Made by a program: the position numbers and the translations under genes | Source of the DNA: an uncultured Anaerolineales bacterium | Lineage (GTDB): Bacteria > Chloroflexota > Anaerolineae > Anaerolineales > UBA11657 | Direction: 5' to 3' | Assembly: GCA_913031335.1 (NCBI GenBank) | Contig: CAJWGI010000045.1 | Span: 1-8,308 of the forward strand | Length of the DNA stretch: 8,308 nucleotides | Part shown: in pieces, positions 1-7,546 of the stretch | Numbering within the stretch: position 1 is the first letter of the stretch | Layout of the letters: every line of letters starts with the position of its first letter | The notes under the pieces: generated by a model | The model's database searches: none | What the model was told of the DNA's origin: nothing | Seen by the model: only the letters and a program-made list of their open reading frames with translations

Positions 1-479
1 CGGGCGGCATCCGCGGCGATAGGCAATTGAAGGCCATAATGCCGTCGGGCGCATCCGCCCCGATTCTGCCCGCGACCGATGCAGTGCTGGACACGCCGAT
101 GACCTATGAAGACCTGCCGCGCGTCGGTTCGCAGCTCGGCTCGGCATCTGTTATCGTGATGGATGAGACGGTTGATATAAGCTGGGCAGCGGCCAAAACC
201 ACGCGCTTTTTCAAGCATGAATCCTGTGGCAAATGCACGCCTTGTCGTGAGGGCACCTACTGGATGGACCGGCTGATGCAGCGCATAAATAACGGGCGCG
301 GCGCGCTTGCGGATATAGCTCTGCTCCGCGAGGTGGCGCAGCAGATTGCCGGAAAGTGCCTGTGCCCGCTGGGTGAGTTTTCCATCAGCGCGGTGGTCTC
401 CGGACTGGAACTGTTCGGGGATGATTTCGGGAACGGGGCAGGGAATGGGAATACGCCAGAAGCGAGCCGAAGTGGATGA
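1..479 (+). CDS. nuoF: NADH-quinone oxidoreductase subunit F, 3' part (C-terminal about 158 residues)
   Basis: NuoF is the peripheral-arm subunit that binds NADH and FMN and passes electrons to the N3 [4Fe-4S] cluster. The reading frame is open from the left edge (first full codon at 3), so the start and the NADH/FMN-binding Rossmann-like part lie outside the window. The visible part begins GGIRGDRQLKAIMPSGASAP, the family's conserved GG(x)RG...P(G/S)G(x)S segment. It continues through the SLBB-like region (SASVIVMDETVD) to the N3 ligands: CxxCxxC in ESCGKCTPCREG (Cys codons at 225, 234 and 243) and the fourth Cys in CPLG (codon at 363). A further Cys sits two residues before that (codon at 357, GKCLC). 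The end is a short Gly/Asn-rich tail (GNGAGNGN) that looks unstructured. The TTG at 27 could be read as a start but is internal to conserved sequence. The stop TGA at 477-479 lies 11 bases before nuoG. Confidence 0.96.
   Translation, partial: GGIRGDRQLKAIMPSGASAPILPATDAVLDTPMTYEDLPRVGSQLGSASVIVMDETVDISWAAAKTTRFFKHESCGKCTPCREGTYWMDRLMQRINNGRGALADIALLREVAQQIAGKCLCPLGEFSISAVVSGLELFGDDFGNGAGNGNTPEASRSG
417..449 (+). other. Putative G-quadruplex motif at end of nuoF
   Basis: The coding strand holds four closely spaced G-runs at 429-431, 435-438, 441-443 and 447-449, with loops AAC, CA and AAT. A fifth run, GGGG, lies 8 bases upstream at 417-420. This fits the usual G3+N1-7 rule for a quadruplex with short loops and would be present in the mRNA. 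It encodes the Gly/Asn-rich NuoF tail and ends 41 bases before the nuoG start codon. That it folds or affects nuoG translation is inference only. Confidence 0.5.
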
Positions 480-490
480 GATGCGACTAG

Positions 491-3025
491 ATGGCTGACT
501 CAATCACACTCAAGATTGACGGGCATTCGGTCACCGTGCCCGCGGGCACTCTGATTGTCGAGGCTGCCAAGCGCGCTGATAACGATATCCCCGTCTTCTG
601 CTATCACCCTAAGCTGGAGCCGGTCGGCATGTGCCGCATGTGCCTGGTGGAGGTGGGTACGCCGCTGCGCGACCGCGAAAGCGGTGAGTTGCAATTGGAC
701 GAGCACGGCGAGGCGAAAATAAACTGGATGCCGAAACTGCAGACTGCGTGCACCGTGCCGGTCTCGGCGGGGATGCAGGTGCGCAGCGCCAGCGAAAAGG
801 TGACGCGCGCGCGTAAAGATGTCGTCGAATTCCTACTGACGTCGCATCCCCTCGATTGCCCGGTGTGCGACAAGGGCGGCGAGTGCCCGCTGCAAAACCT
901 GACCATGCGGCATGGGCCCGGGAAATCGCGTTATCTCTTCGACGAGAAAATGCAGCTGCAGAAACGCGTGCCTCTGGGCGACCTAATTTTCCTTGACCGC
1001 GAGCGTTGCATCCAGTGCGCGCGCTGCACCCGTTTTCAGGATGAACTGGTCGGGGAGCCGGTTATAGGCTTCGATCAACGCGGGCGCGCGCTGCAGATTG
1101 TCACCTTTTCTGAGCCCGGCTTCGACAGCCATTTCTCCGGCAACACCACGGACATATGCCCGGTTGGCGCGCTCACCAGCGCCGATTTCCGTTTCGGCGC
1201 GCGGCCATGGGAATTGCAGCACGCGCCCTCCATATGCCCGCACTGCGCAGTGGGCTGCAACACGCACTTGAACACGCGCCGCTCGGGCAGGGACGGGGAG
1301 GCTATCATCAAACGCGTCATGCCGCGCCAGAACGAAAAGGTGAACGAAATTTGGCTGTGTGACAAAGGCCGTTTTGGGCATCATTTCGTCGGCAGTGCGG
1401 AGCGATTGACCGTCCCGCTGTTGCGGAGGAATGACCAACTGATGGAGAGCAGCTGGGAGCAGGCGCTGCAGCTGGTTGCCGAAAGGCTGCGCGCTGCTGG
1501 CGGAGAGGTGGCCGGGCTGGCTGGAGAACGACTGGCAAATGAGGACCTGTTCACTTTCCGCACCCTTCTCGAGGGCGTGGGTGGCCGCGCGGCGCAGTGG
1601 CCTGGACGCATGGGTGGCGGCGAGCTGGCGCAGCAAGTGGGCGTGGGAGTGGGCACAGACCTCGCGAAACTTGGCGCCGACACGGTCATTCTAGTGGTGG
1701 CGAGCGATCTGGCTGAGGAAGCGCCGCTGTGGTGGTTTAAGATCCGGCAAGCCGCCAACAAAGCGGGTGCAACCGCCGATAAGAGCCGTGCCACGCTGAT
1801 TGTTGCCAACGCGCGCGAGACGAAACTCGACCGCTGCGCCACCAACAGCGTGCGCTACCGCTATGGCGACGAGGTGCGCACCGTGCTGGCGCTCACGCAC
1901 GCGATTTCCGGCGGCGAGGCCGGGCTGGCGAGCAGTATTGTCGCGCAGCATAACACGCGCGTGGCGGAAGCCGCGCGCGCGATTGCGGCGGCCGAGAACA
2001 TGATAATCATCTTTGGCAGTGAAGGGCTGGATTATTCCGGCTCGAGCGCCCTGGCGCAAGCCTGCGCCAATTTACTCATTACCGGCGGGCACGTGGGCCG
2101 CGTCGGCAGCGGGTTGCTTCCCGTCTGGCCGGGAAACAACACGCAGGGCGCGTGGGACATGGGCGTTCGCTCGGCGGGCATGCCCGTGCCAGAATTCACC
2201 GCCGGCGCGGGCGTGGTGCTTTTGGCGGGAGCAGACCCGGTCGGTGATGGTGACGTGCTCCCGGAGGATGCATTTGTGGTGGTGAGCGAACTATTCAGCA
2301 CCGAGAGCGCTCGCCGCGCGGACGTGGTGCTGCCGGCGCAGGCGTTTGCCGAGCGTGAGGGTAGTTACACCAGCGGTGACCGTCGCGTGCAACGATTCTA
2401 TCCGGCGCTGCCCGCGCGCGGGCAGACTCTGCCCGATTGGCAGGTATTTGCGCGGCTGAGCGAAACGTTGGGGCTGGGGGCTGCCCCCACGGGGGCCGCA
2501 GCGGTGATGCGCCAGATTGCGGCTGCCATTCCGCATTACGCGGGCATCACCTTCGAGCGGCTGGCGGCCGTGGAGCAGCAATGGCCGCATGTCGGTGGGC
2601 GCGACAGCTACTATGGCGGCGCTTCGTTTCCGAACACCGCCGGATTGGGCGTACAGACTCCCACGCGAGCCGAAATGGGCCACGATCTGCCGCGTGGGGA
2701 TGTGCATCCGCCCGCCGTGGCCTCCGGCGATTTGCTGGCCGTTCCGGTCACGCTATTGTACGACCGCGGCAGCGCAATCGCCCGCTCTGAAATCATGCAT
2801 CCGCGCTTGCCCGAGGCGTACATTGAACTGAACATGGCAGACGCGAATCGCGCTGACGTGGGCAGCGGCGACCGGGTCGCTCTGCGCGTCAATGGCCATG
2901 ATTGGGAGCTGGCAGCCCGTGTCAGTGACCGGCCGCCCCAGGGCGCCGTGTTGCTGCCGCGCAGCCTCGGTGGGCCGCCGCTTGCGTGCATTACGCCGGC
3001 TGTGTTGCGCAAGGTGGAATCATGA
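491..3025 (+). CDS. nuoG: NADH-quinone oxidoreductase subunit G (iron-sulfur, molybdopterin-oxidoreductase-like), 844 aa
   Basis: NuoG is the large peripheral-arm subunit wiring electrons from NuoF towards NuoI. Residues 1-100 are a 2Fe-2S ferredoxin domain (N1b ligands C37, C48, C51, C87), with about 35 residues between C51 and C87. This resembles the long loop of Thermus Nqo3 rather than the short E. coli one. N5 ligands are H119, C123, C126 and C132 (HPLDCPVCDKGGEC). N4 ligands are C173, C176, C179 and C223 (ERCIQCARC...DICPVG). The extra N7 cluster is intact: C249, C252, C256 and C290. Residues from about 300 to 680 are the molybdopterin-oxidoreductase-like domain, which in this family carries no molybdenum. 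A linker of roughly 680-750 (WPHVGGRDSYYGG) leads to the C-terminal dinucleotide-binding-like domain (about 750-844, GSAIARSEIMHPRLPEAYIE). Length lies between Thermus (about 780) and E. coli (about 910). ATG 491 is the only sensible start; its upstream ribosome site is poor, suggesting coupling to nuoF. The last 4 bases overlap nuoH. Confidence 0.97.
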   Translation: MADSITLKIDGHSVTVPAGTLIVEAAKRADNDIPVFCYHPKLEPVGMCRMCLVEVGTPLRDRESGELQLDEHGEAKINWMPKLQTACTVPVSAGMQVRSASEKVTRARKDVVEFLLTSHPLDCPVCDKGGECPLQNLTMRHGPGKSRYLFDEKMQLQKRVPLGDLIFLDRERCIQCARCTRFQDELVGEPVIGFDQRGRALQIVTFSEPGFDSHFSGNTTDICPVGALTSADFRFGARPWELQHAPSICPHCAVGCNTHLNTRRSGRDGEAIIKRVMPRQNEKVNEIWLCDKGRFGHHFVGSAERLTVPLLRRNDQLMESSWEQALQLVAERLRAAGGEVAGLAGERLANEDLFTFRTLLEGVGGRAAQWPGRMGGGELAQQVGVGVGTDLAKLGADTVILVVASDLAEEAPLWWFKIRQAANKAGATADKSRATLIVANARETKLDRCATNSVRYRYGDEVRTVLALTHAISGGEAGLASSIVAQHNTRVAEAARAIAAAENMIIIFGSEGLDYSGSSALAQACANLLITGGHVGRVGSGLLPVWPGNNTQGAWDMGVRSAGMPVPEFTAGAGVVLLAGADPVGDGDVLPEDAFVVVSELFSTESARRADVVLPAQAFAEREGSYTSGDRRVQRFYPALPARGQTLPDWQVFARLSETLGLGAAPTGAAAVMRQIAAAIPHYAGITFERLAAVEQQWPHVGGRDSYYGGASFPNTAGLGVQTPTRAEMGHDLPRGDVHPPAVASGDLLAVPVTLLYDRGSAIARSEIMHPRLPEAYIELNMADANRADVGSGDRVALRVNGHDWELAARVSDRPPQGAVLLPRSLGGPPLACITPAVLRKVES
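3011..3017 (+). promoter_or_regulatory. Ribosome binding site deciding the nuoH start
   Basis: AAGGTGG lies 4 bases before ATG 3022, inside the last codons of nuoG. It supports the ATG over upstream in-frame alternative start codons such as the one at 2986, which would place 12 non-family residues in front of the protein. Confidence 0.6.
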
Positions 3026-4032
3026 GCAACGTGACCGGCATTGTGATTGAAGCGCTGATAAAAAGCGCGCTGCTGGCTTTCGTGCTGGCGACCGCGTTCG
3101 CCTATCTGACGCTGGCGGAGCGCAAAATCGCGGCCTTTATGCAAGTGCGCAAGGGCCCGAACCGGGTGGGGCCGTGGGGTCTGCTGCAGCCCGCCGCAGA
3201 TGGCATAAAATTGCTCTTCAAGGAGGAATTAGTTCCCGCCGGCGCGGACAAAGTGCTGTTCTTCCTCGCGCCTATTCTTACAATGGTTCCGGCGATGGTG
3301 ATAATGGCGGTGGTGCCGATTGGGCCGGATGTCGAGTTGTTTGGGCGCGTTGTCCGCCTCGGCATCAGCGATTTGAACGTTGGGCTGCTCTACATCCTAT
3401 CGGTGGCTTCGGTCGCGGTGTATGGCATTGTGCTCGCGGGCTGGTCCTCCGCCAACAAGTATTCGCTCATGGGCGGGCTGCGCGCCTCCGCGCAGATGAT
3501 TAGCTATGAGATTGCGCTCGGCCTCGCCATCATCGGCCCGATTTTGCTGGCCGGCACCATGAGCCTGCAGGGCATCATCGCAGCGCAGCAGCACGCCACC
3601 TGGTACGTGGTCTGGCAGCCCGTCGGCGCGCTGGTTTTCTTTCTGGCCGGTCTGGCGGAGGTCAATCGCGCGCCCTTCGACATGCCGGAGGCCGAGCAAG
3701 AGTTGACTGCAGGCTACTTCACCGAATACTCTGGAATGAAATTCTCGCTCTTTTTCATGGGGGAATATATCAAAATGATGGCGGTGAGTGCGATTGCCGC
3801 CACGCTGTTTTTTGGCGGATATCTGGGGCCATTTGTGGAACAGATGCCTTGGCTGGGGATACTTTATTTCAGCGCGAAAACGGCTGCCTTTCTTTTCGTG
3901 ATGATCTGGTTGCGCCTGACCCTGCCGCGGCTGCGCTACGATCAACTCATGGCATTTGGATGGAAGGTGTTGCTGCCGCTCTCCCTGGCGAACGTGGTGG
4001 TCACCGCAACGGCGATAGTGCTGGGCGGTTAG
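3022..4032 (+). CDS. nuoH: NADH-quinone oxidoreductase subunit H, 336 aa
   Basis: NuoH is the membrane subunit that joins the peripheral arm and forms most of the quinone chamber, linking quinone reduction to proton pumping. I place the start at ATG 3022, which overlaps the nuoG stop (ATGA) and has AAGGTGG upstream. An upstream non-ATG start at 2986 would only add sequence shared with nuoG. The hallmark motifs are present: AERK at residues 32-35, GPNRVGP at 45-51 followed by GLLQPAADGIKLLFKEE, and the acidic quinone-site loop from E213 (EVNRAPFDMPEAEQEL, with R216, D220, E223, E225 and E227) into TEYSGMKF at 234-241. The first is on TMH1 and the second on the cytoplasmic TMH1-2 loop. The rest is hydrophobic, with about eight membrane segments as expected. 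Length is normal for the family (about 320-350). The stop at 4030-4032 is followed 9 bases later by nuoI. Confidence 0.97.
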   Translation: MSNVTGIVIEALIKSALLAFVLATAFAYLTLAERKIAAFMQVRKGPNRVGPWGLLQPAADGIKLLFKEELVPAGADKVLFFLAPILTMVPAMVIMAVVPIGPDVELFGRVVRLGISDLNVGLLYILSVASVAVYGIVLAGWSSANKYSLMGGLRASAQMISYEIALGLAIIGPILLAGTMSLQGIIAAQQHATWYVVWQPVGALVFFLAGLAEVNRAPFDMPEAEQELTAGYFTEYSGMKFSLFFMGEYIKMMAVSAIAATLFFGGYLGPFVEQMPWLGILYFSAKTAAFLFVMIWLRLTLPRLRYDQLMAFGWKVLLPLSLANVVVTATAIVLGG

Positions 4033-4041
4033 AGGATTGCG

Positions 4042-4545
4042 ATGATGGTGACTGAGATCATCAAGGGATTGGGAACCACTTTCAAACACCTGTTTCAGCC
4101 GCCGATAACGGTCGAGTATCCGGAGGTCACGCGCCCGGTGCGCCCGCGTTTCAAAGGGCGCCATGAGCTAAAACGTTATCAAAACGGGCTGGAAAAATGC
4201 ATCGGTTGCGCGCTCTGTGCTGCTGCTTGCCCGGCGGATGCTATCTTCGTGGAGGCGGATGAGAACAATGATGCGGCGCGCTTCTCTCCGGGCGAACGGT
4301 TTGCCTCGGTGTACGAAATAAACATGCTGCGCTGCATCTTCTGTGGCTTTTGCGAGGACGCGTGCCCGACCGAGGCGATCGTCCTTGAGCATGATTATGA
4401 GCTCTCGTTTTATGACCGCGAGAGCGCAATCTACACCAAAGAGAAACTGCTTGTGGGCGCCGAGGGTGCTGCTGCAAGTACGCCGATACAGGTGCAGCCG
4501 GGGACGTTAGACCGGCCAATTCCCGATATGCAGGACCCGGACTGA
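4042..4545 (+). CDS. nuoI: NADH-quinone oxidoreductase subunit I, 2x[4Fe-4S], 167 aa
   Basis: NuoI is a ferredoxin-like subunit carrying clusters N6a and N6b, the relay between NuoG N5 and the terminal cluster N2 near quinone. Two 4Fe-4S motifs are visible: C53-IG-C56-AL-C59-AAA-C63-P, and C98-IF-C101-GF-C104-EDA-C108-P. In ferredoxin fashion C108 completes the first cluster and C63 the second. Residues 1-50 hold the N-terminal amphipathic helix ([13 protein letters not shown]) and the [14 protein letters not shown] segment that fits against NuoH. Two consecutive ATGs (4042 and 4045) could both serve. AGAGGA at 4031-4036, overlapping the nuoH stop, is 5 bases from the first and 8 from the second. 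The last roughly 28 residues are an Ala/Pro-rich tail ending PIPDMQDPD, which looks flexible. The next gene starts 4 bases after the stop. Confidence 0.97.
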   Translation: MMVTEIIKGLGTTFKHLFQPPITVEYPEVTRPVRPRFKGRHELKRYQNGLEKCIGCALCAAACPADAIFVEADENNDAARFSPGERFASVYEINMLRCIFCGFCEDACPTEAIVLEHDYELSFYDRESAIYTKEKLLVGAEGAAASTPIQVQPGTLDRPIPDMQDPD

Positions 4546-4549
4546 CGTC

Positions 4550-5088
<539 letters not shown>

Positions 5089-5092
<4 letters not shown>

Positions 5093-5391
5093 TAGCGACG
5101 ACTTATTATCTGGCGCTCTCGGCGATCCTGTTTTCGATTGGGGTTGTCGGCGTGTTGGTGCGGCGCAATGCGATCGTCATTTTCATGGCGATTGAATTAA
5201 TGCTCAATTCGGCCAACCTAGCTTTTGTCGCTTATGCGCGCCAGTTCGGGGCTTTGGATGGGCAAATCCTGGTCTTCTTTGTGATGACGGTGGCCGCGGC
5301 AGAAGTGGCGGTGGGGCTGGCGCTCATCGTCGCCATTTTCCGCTCGAAGGCGTCCATAGATGTGGACGAAGTCAATCTGTTGAGGGGATAG
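5089..5391 (+). CDS. nuoK: NADH-quinone oxidoreductase subunit K, 100 aa
   Basis: NuoK is the three-helix subunit related to MrpC; its two buried glutamates lie on the proton pathway of the membrane arm. Both are present at the same numbers as in E. coli: E36 ([14 protein letters not shown]) and E72 ([17 protein letters not shown]). The three hydrophobic segments are roughly at residues 3-23, 29-50 and 60-85, followed by a short polar tail ([12 protein letters not shown]) that is standard for the family. The 100-residue length is canonical. The start overlaps the nuoJ stop by ATGA. A GGAGG at 5070-5074 within the nuoJ Arg codons is 14 bases upstream, which is long for direct initiation, so coupling to nuoJ is likely. 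nuoL starts 9 bases after the stop. Confidence 0.97.
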
Positions 5392-5400
5392 CGAACCACG

Positions 5401-7485
5401 ATGTTCGAGCTTGTTCCACTAATTCTTGCCTTTCCACTGGCCGGGCTGCTCATCAATGCAGCCTTTGGGCGCTGGCTGGATGAAAAACGGATTGGCATTG
5501 TTGCCAGTGGCGCGACCGCCGCGGCGTTTGTGATTGCCGTGCTGCAGATGCTGGCTCTGTCCGGAAACCACTTCCACGCCGAAACAGTGCTGCTGGCGGA
5601 CTGGATCACCATCGGCGATATGCACCTGCCCTGGCAAATGCGGGTGGATACGCTGTCGGTGACGATGATGCTGCTGGTCACCGGTGTGGGCGCGCTCATT
5701 CACATCTACGCCATCGGCTATATGCATGGAGACCCGCGCTTCGCGCGCTTTTTCGTCTTTCTCAACCTGTTTGTCACCATGATGCTGGTGCTGGTGTCCG
5801 GCGACAATTATTTGATGCTGTTCGTCGGTTGGGAAGGCGTGGGGCTGTGTTCCTATTTGCTGATTGGCTTCTGGTACGACAAGGGCGATGACAACGTCGG
5901 CAATGCACGCGCCGGGCGCAAGGCTTTTGTGGTCAATCGGGTGGGCGATCTGGGATTCCTAATTGCCATGTTCCTGATTTTTGGCGCGGTGGGGTCGTTG
6001 CAATTTGACGATGTGCTCCACTTTTTTGAACATCACGGTGCGGAAGTGGGCGGTCTGGCGACTGCGGTTACGCTGCTCTTTCTGGTGGGGGCAGCCGGAA
6101 AGTCTGCCCAGATCCCGCTTTTTGTCTGGCTGCCCGATGCCATGGCCGGCCCCACCCCGGTCTCGGCGCTGATTCACGCAGCCACGATGGTCACCGCCGG
6201 GATTTATATGATCGCCCGTTCAGCGCCAATTTTTTCTCTCGCGCCGGTTTCGCAGATGACAGTGGCGCTGCTGGGCGCGGGCACGGCTTTTATGGCTGGT
6301 ACGATCGCGGTGGCGCAATGGGATATCAAGCGTGTGCTGGCGTATTCGACCATCAGCCAACTGGGCTTTATGGTGGCTGCGGTGGGGCTGGGCGGCTATG
6401 TGGCCGGGATGTTCCATTTGCTCACGCATGCCTTTTTCAAGGCGCTCTTGTTCCTTTCCGCTGGGTCTGTGATTCACGGCGTGGAGCACGGAGCGGCGGC
6501 TTCCGAATCCGCGGCGCGCGGAGTGGCGGGTGAAGACTACCCGTCTGGGGCGCACCACGCTCACTGCGATGCGCAGGATATGCGCAACATGGGCGGCCTC
6601 AAAGACCGCATGAAGCTCACATTCTGGGTGTACCTGGTTGGCGCTGTGGCGCTGGCGGGGGTTTTCCCGCTGGCCGGTTTCTGGTCTAAAGATGAAATTC
6701 TTGCGGATGCGTGGCATGTGGGCATGGTGGAAGGGCACTGGCATGGCGTGGCGGTGTATATTTTGTTGGCGCTGGCAGCCATCTTCACCGCTTTTTATAT
6801 GACGCGTCAAATCGTGATGGTGTTTTTTGGGCAGCCGCGTTCGTCCGCTGCCGAACATGCGACTGAGAATCCGCCGACGATGACTACGCCGCTGGTTATT
6901 CTGGCGGTGCTCTCGGTGCTGGGCGGTGCGCTCAATCTGCCTGGATTGCACACCCTGAGGCGCTGGCTGGAGCACACCCATCACTTTTTCCACGGCATAG
7001 ATTTCAACCTGAGTGTGGCGCTCAGTTCCACCGTGCTGGCGCTGGCGGCCATCTGGCTGGGGGTCAGGGTGTATCACAGGCGCCCGTTGGAAAACGCGAC
7101 TGCACCAGACCAATTGCAGGGCGTGCTGGGGTCGGTTTTCAACTTTTTGCACGCTAAATGGTATGTGGATGAATTGTACGCGGCGACGATTCTGCGCCTG
7201 TACGAATGGCAAGCGCGCTTCCTGGCCTTCCAGGTGGATTGGGATTTCTGGCATGATTTTGTACACGACCGCGTGATTGCGGCTGCCTTTCGCAGTGTGG
7301 CTGCGGCGCTTTCTGGCCCGGTGGATAAGGGCGGCATTGATCGTTTCTTCGATGGGTTGGCACTTTTGGTGCGCGCTTTCGCGGTTCGAATACTGCGCCC
7401 GCTCCAGACCGGATATGTGCGCAACTACGCCCTCGGGGTCATGCTCGGCGTGATTGCTGTGCTCGGGATGATGTTGGTGAACTGA
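5401..7485 (+). CDS. nuoL: NADH-quinone oxidoreductase subunit L, 694 aa
   Basis: NuoL is the distal antiporter-like proton-pumping subunit, with 14 core helices and a long lateral helix ending in an extra C-terminal helix. The key charged residues are present: E145 in GWEGVGLCSYLLIGFWY (E. coli E144), K234 in AAGKSAQIPLFVWLPDAM (E. coli K229), K347 in THAFFKALLFLSAGS (E. coli K342) and K430 in GFWSKDEIL (E. coli K399). Between K347 and K430 there is an insertion of about 26 residues relative to E. coli, at roughly 362-391. It is rich in Ala, Gly and His (AAASESAAR, GAHHAHCDA) and precedes QDMRNMGGL. The C-terminal part contains WYVDELY (from W587), the lateral helix (about 600-660) and RPLQTGYVRNYAL into the last membrane helix. 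ATG 5401 begins the first hydrophobic helix. GAGGGG at 5382-5387 is a distant ribosome site. Confidence 0.97.
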   Translation: MFELVPLILAFPLAGLLINAAFGRWLDEKRIGIVASGATAAAFVIAVLQMLALSGNHFHAETVLLADWITIGDMHLPWQMRVDTLSVTMMLLVTGVGALIHIYAIGYMHGDPRFARFFVFLNLFVTMMLVLVSGDNYLMLFVGWEGVGLCSYLLIGFWYDKGDDNVGNARAGRKAFVVNRVGDLGFLIAMFLIFGAVGSLQFDDVLHFFEHHGAEVGGLATAVTLLFLVGAAGKSAQIPLFVWLPDAMAGPTPVSALIHAATMVTAGIYMIARSAPIFSLAPVSQMTVALLGAGTAFMAGTIAVAQWDIKRVLAYSTISQLGFMVAAVGLGGYVAGMFHLLTHAFFKALLFLSAGSVIHGVEHGAAASESAARGVAGEDYPSGAHHAHCDAQDMRNMGGLKDRMKLTFWVYLVGAVALAGVFPLAGFWSKDEILADAWHVGMVEGHWHGVAVYILLALAAIFTAFYMTRQIVMVFFGQPRSSAAEHATENPPTMTTPLVILAVLSVLGGALNLPGLHTLRRWLEHTHHFFHGIDFNLSVALSSTVLALAAIWLGVRVYHRRPLENATAPDQLQGVLGSVFNFLHAKWYVDELYAATILRLYEWQARFLAFQVDWDFWHDFVHDRVIAAAFRSVAAALSGPVDKGGIDRFFDGLALLVRAFAVRILRPLQTGYVRNYALGVMLGVIAVLGMMLVN

Positions 7486-7517
7486 CGTCCGTCAGCCACA
7501 CGCAGTTACAGACTGCG
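7482..7517 (+). other. Two tandem small inverted repeats in the nuoL-nuoM gap
   Basis: CTGACG (7482-7487) pairs with CGTCAG (7490-7495) around the nuoL stop codon; with a realistic loop this is a 5-bp stem and 4-base loop. CGCAGT (7501-7506) pairs with ACTGCG (7512-7517) around a 5-base loop. Neither is followed by a T-run, so they are not classical terminators. They lie in the only sizeable non-coding gap of the window (7486-7546). A role in mRNA processing or stability is possible but not shown. Confidence 0.35.
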
Positions 7518-7533
7518 CGCGGCCGGAGATCGC

Positions 7534-7540
7534 AAAAGGA
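7534..7540 (+). promoter_or_regulatory. Ribosome binding site of nuoM
   Basis: AAAAGGA lies 6 bases before ATG 7547. It is the best-spaced ribosome site in the window and suits a gene separated by 61 bases from the one upstream, where coupled translation is less likely. It fixes the nuoM start. Confidence 0.65.
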
Positions 7541-7546
7541 ACCCTT

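Noticed and set aside
27..29. TTG as start of a short separate protein
   Set aside because: The frame is open upstream to the window edge and reads GGIRGDRQ, conserved NuoF sequence, so this is an internal codon of a truncated gene.
2986..3021. Longer nuoH starting at a non-ATG codon upstream
   Set aside because: It would add 12 residues not seen in the family and lies within nuoG. ATG 3022 has AAGGTGG at good spacing and forms a standard ATGA overlap.
3397..4164. 255-codon open frame on the minus strand opposite nuoH and the start of nuoI
   Set aside because: Same reason: an Arg/His/Gln-rich antisense shadow of conserved genes without its own motifs.
6220..7266. 348-codon open frame on the minus strand opposite nuoL
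   Set aside because: The product is rich in Arg, His and Gln with no family character, and lies wholly antisense to strongly conserved nuoL. It is a typical mirror frame of GC-rich coding DNA.
7481..7489. ACTGACGTC shared with the end of nuoI (4541-4549)
   Set aside because: A 9-base match containing a stop codon at two gene ends is compatible with chance; no longer repeat surrounds it.
7482..7546. Transcription terminator between nuoL and nuoM
   Set aside because: The stems are only 5-6 bp and no T-run follows either one; nuoM needs to be transcribed with the operon.
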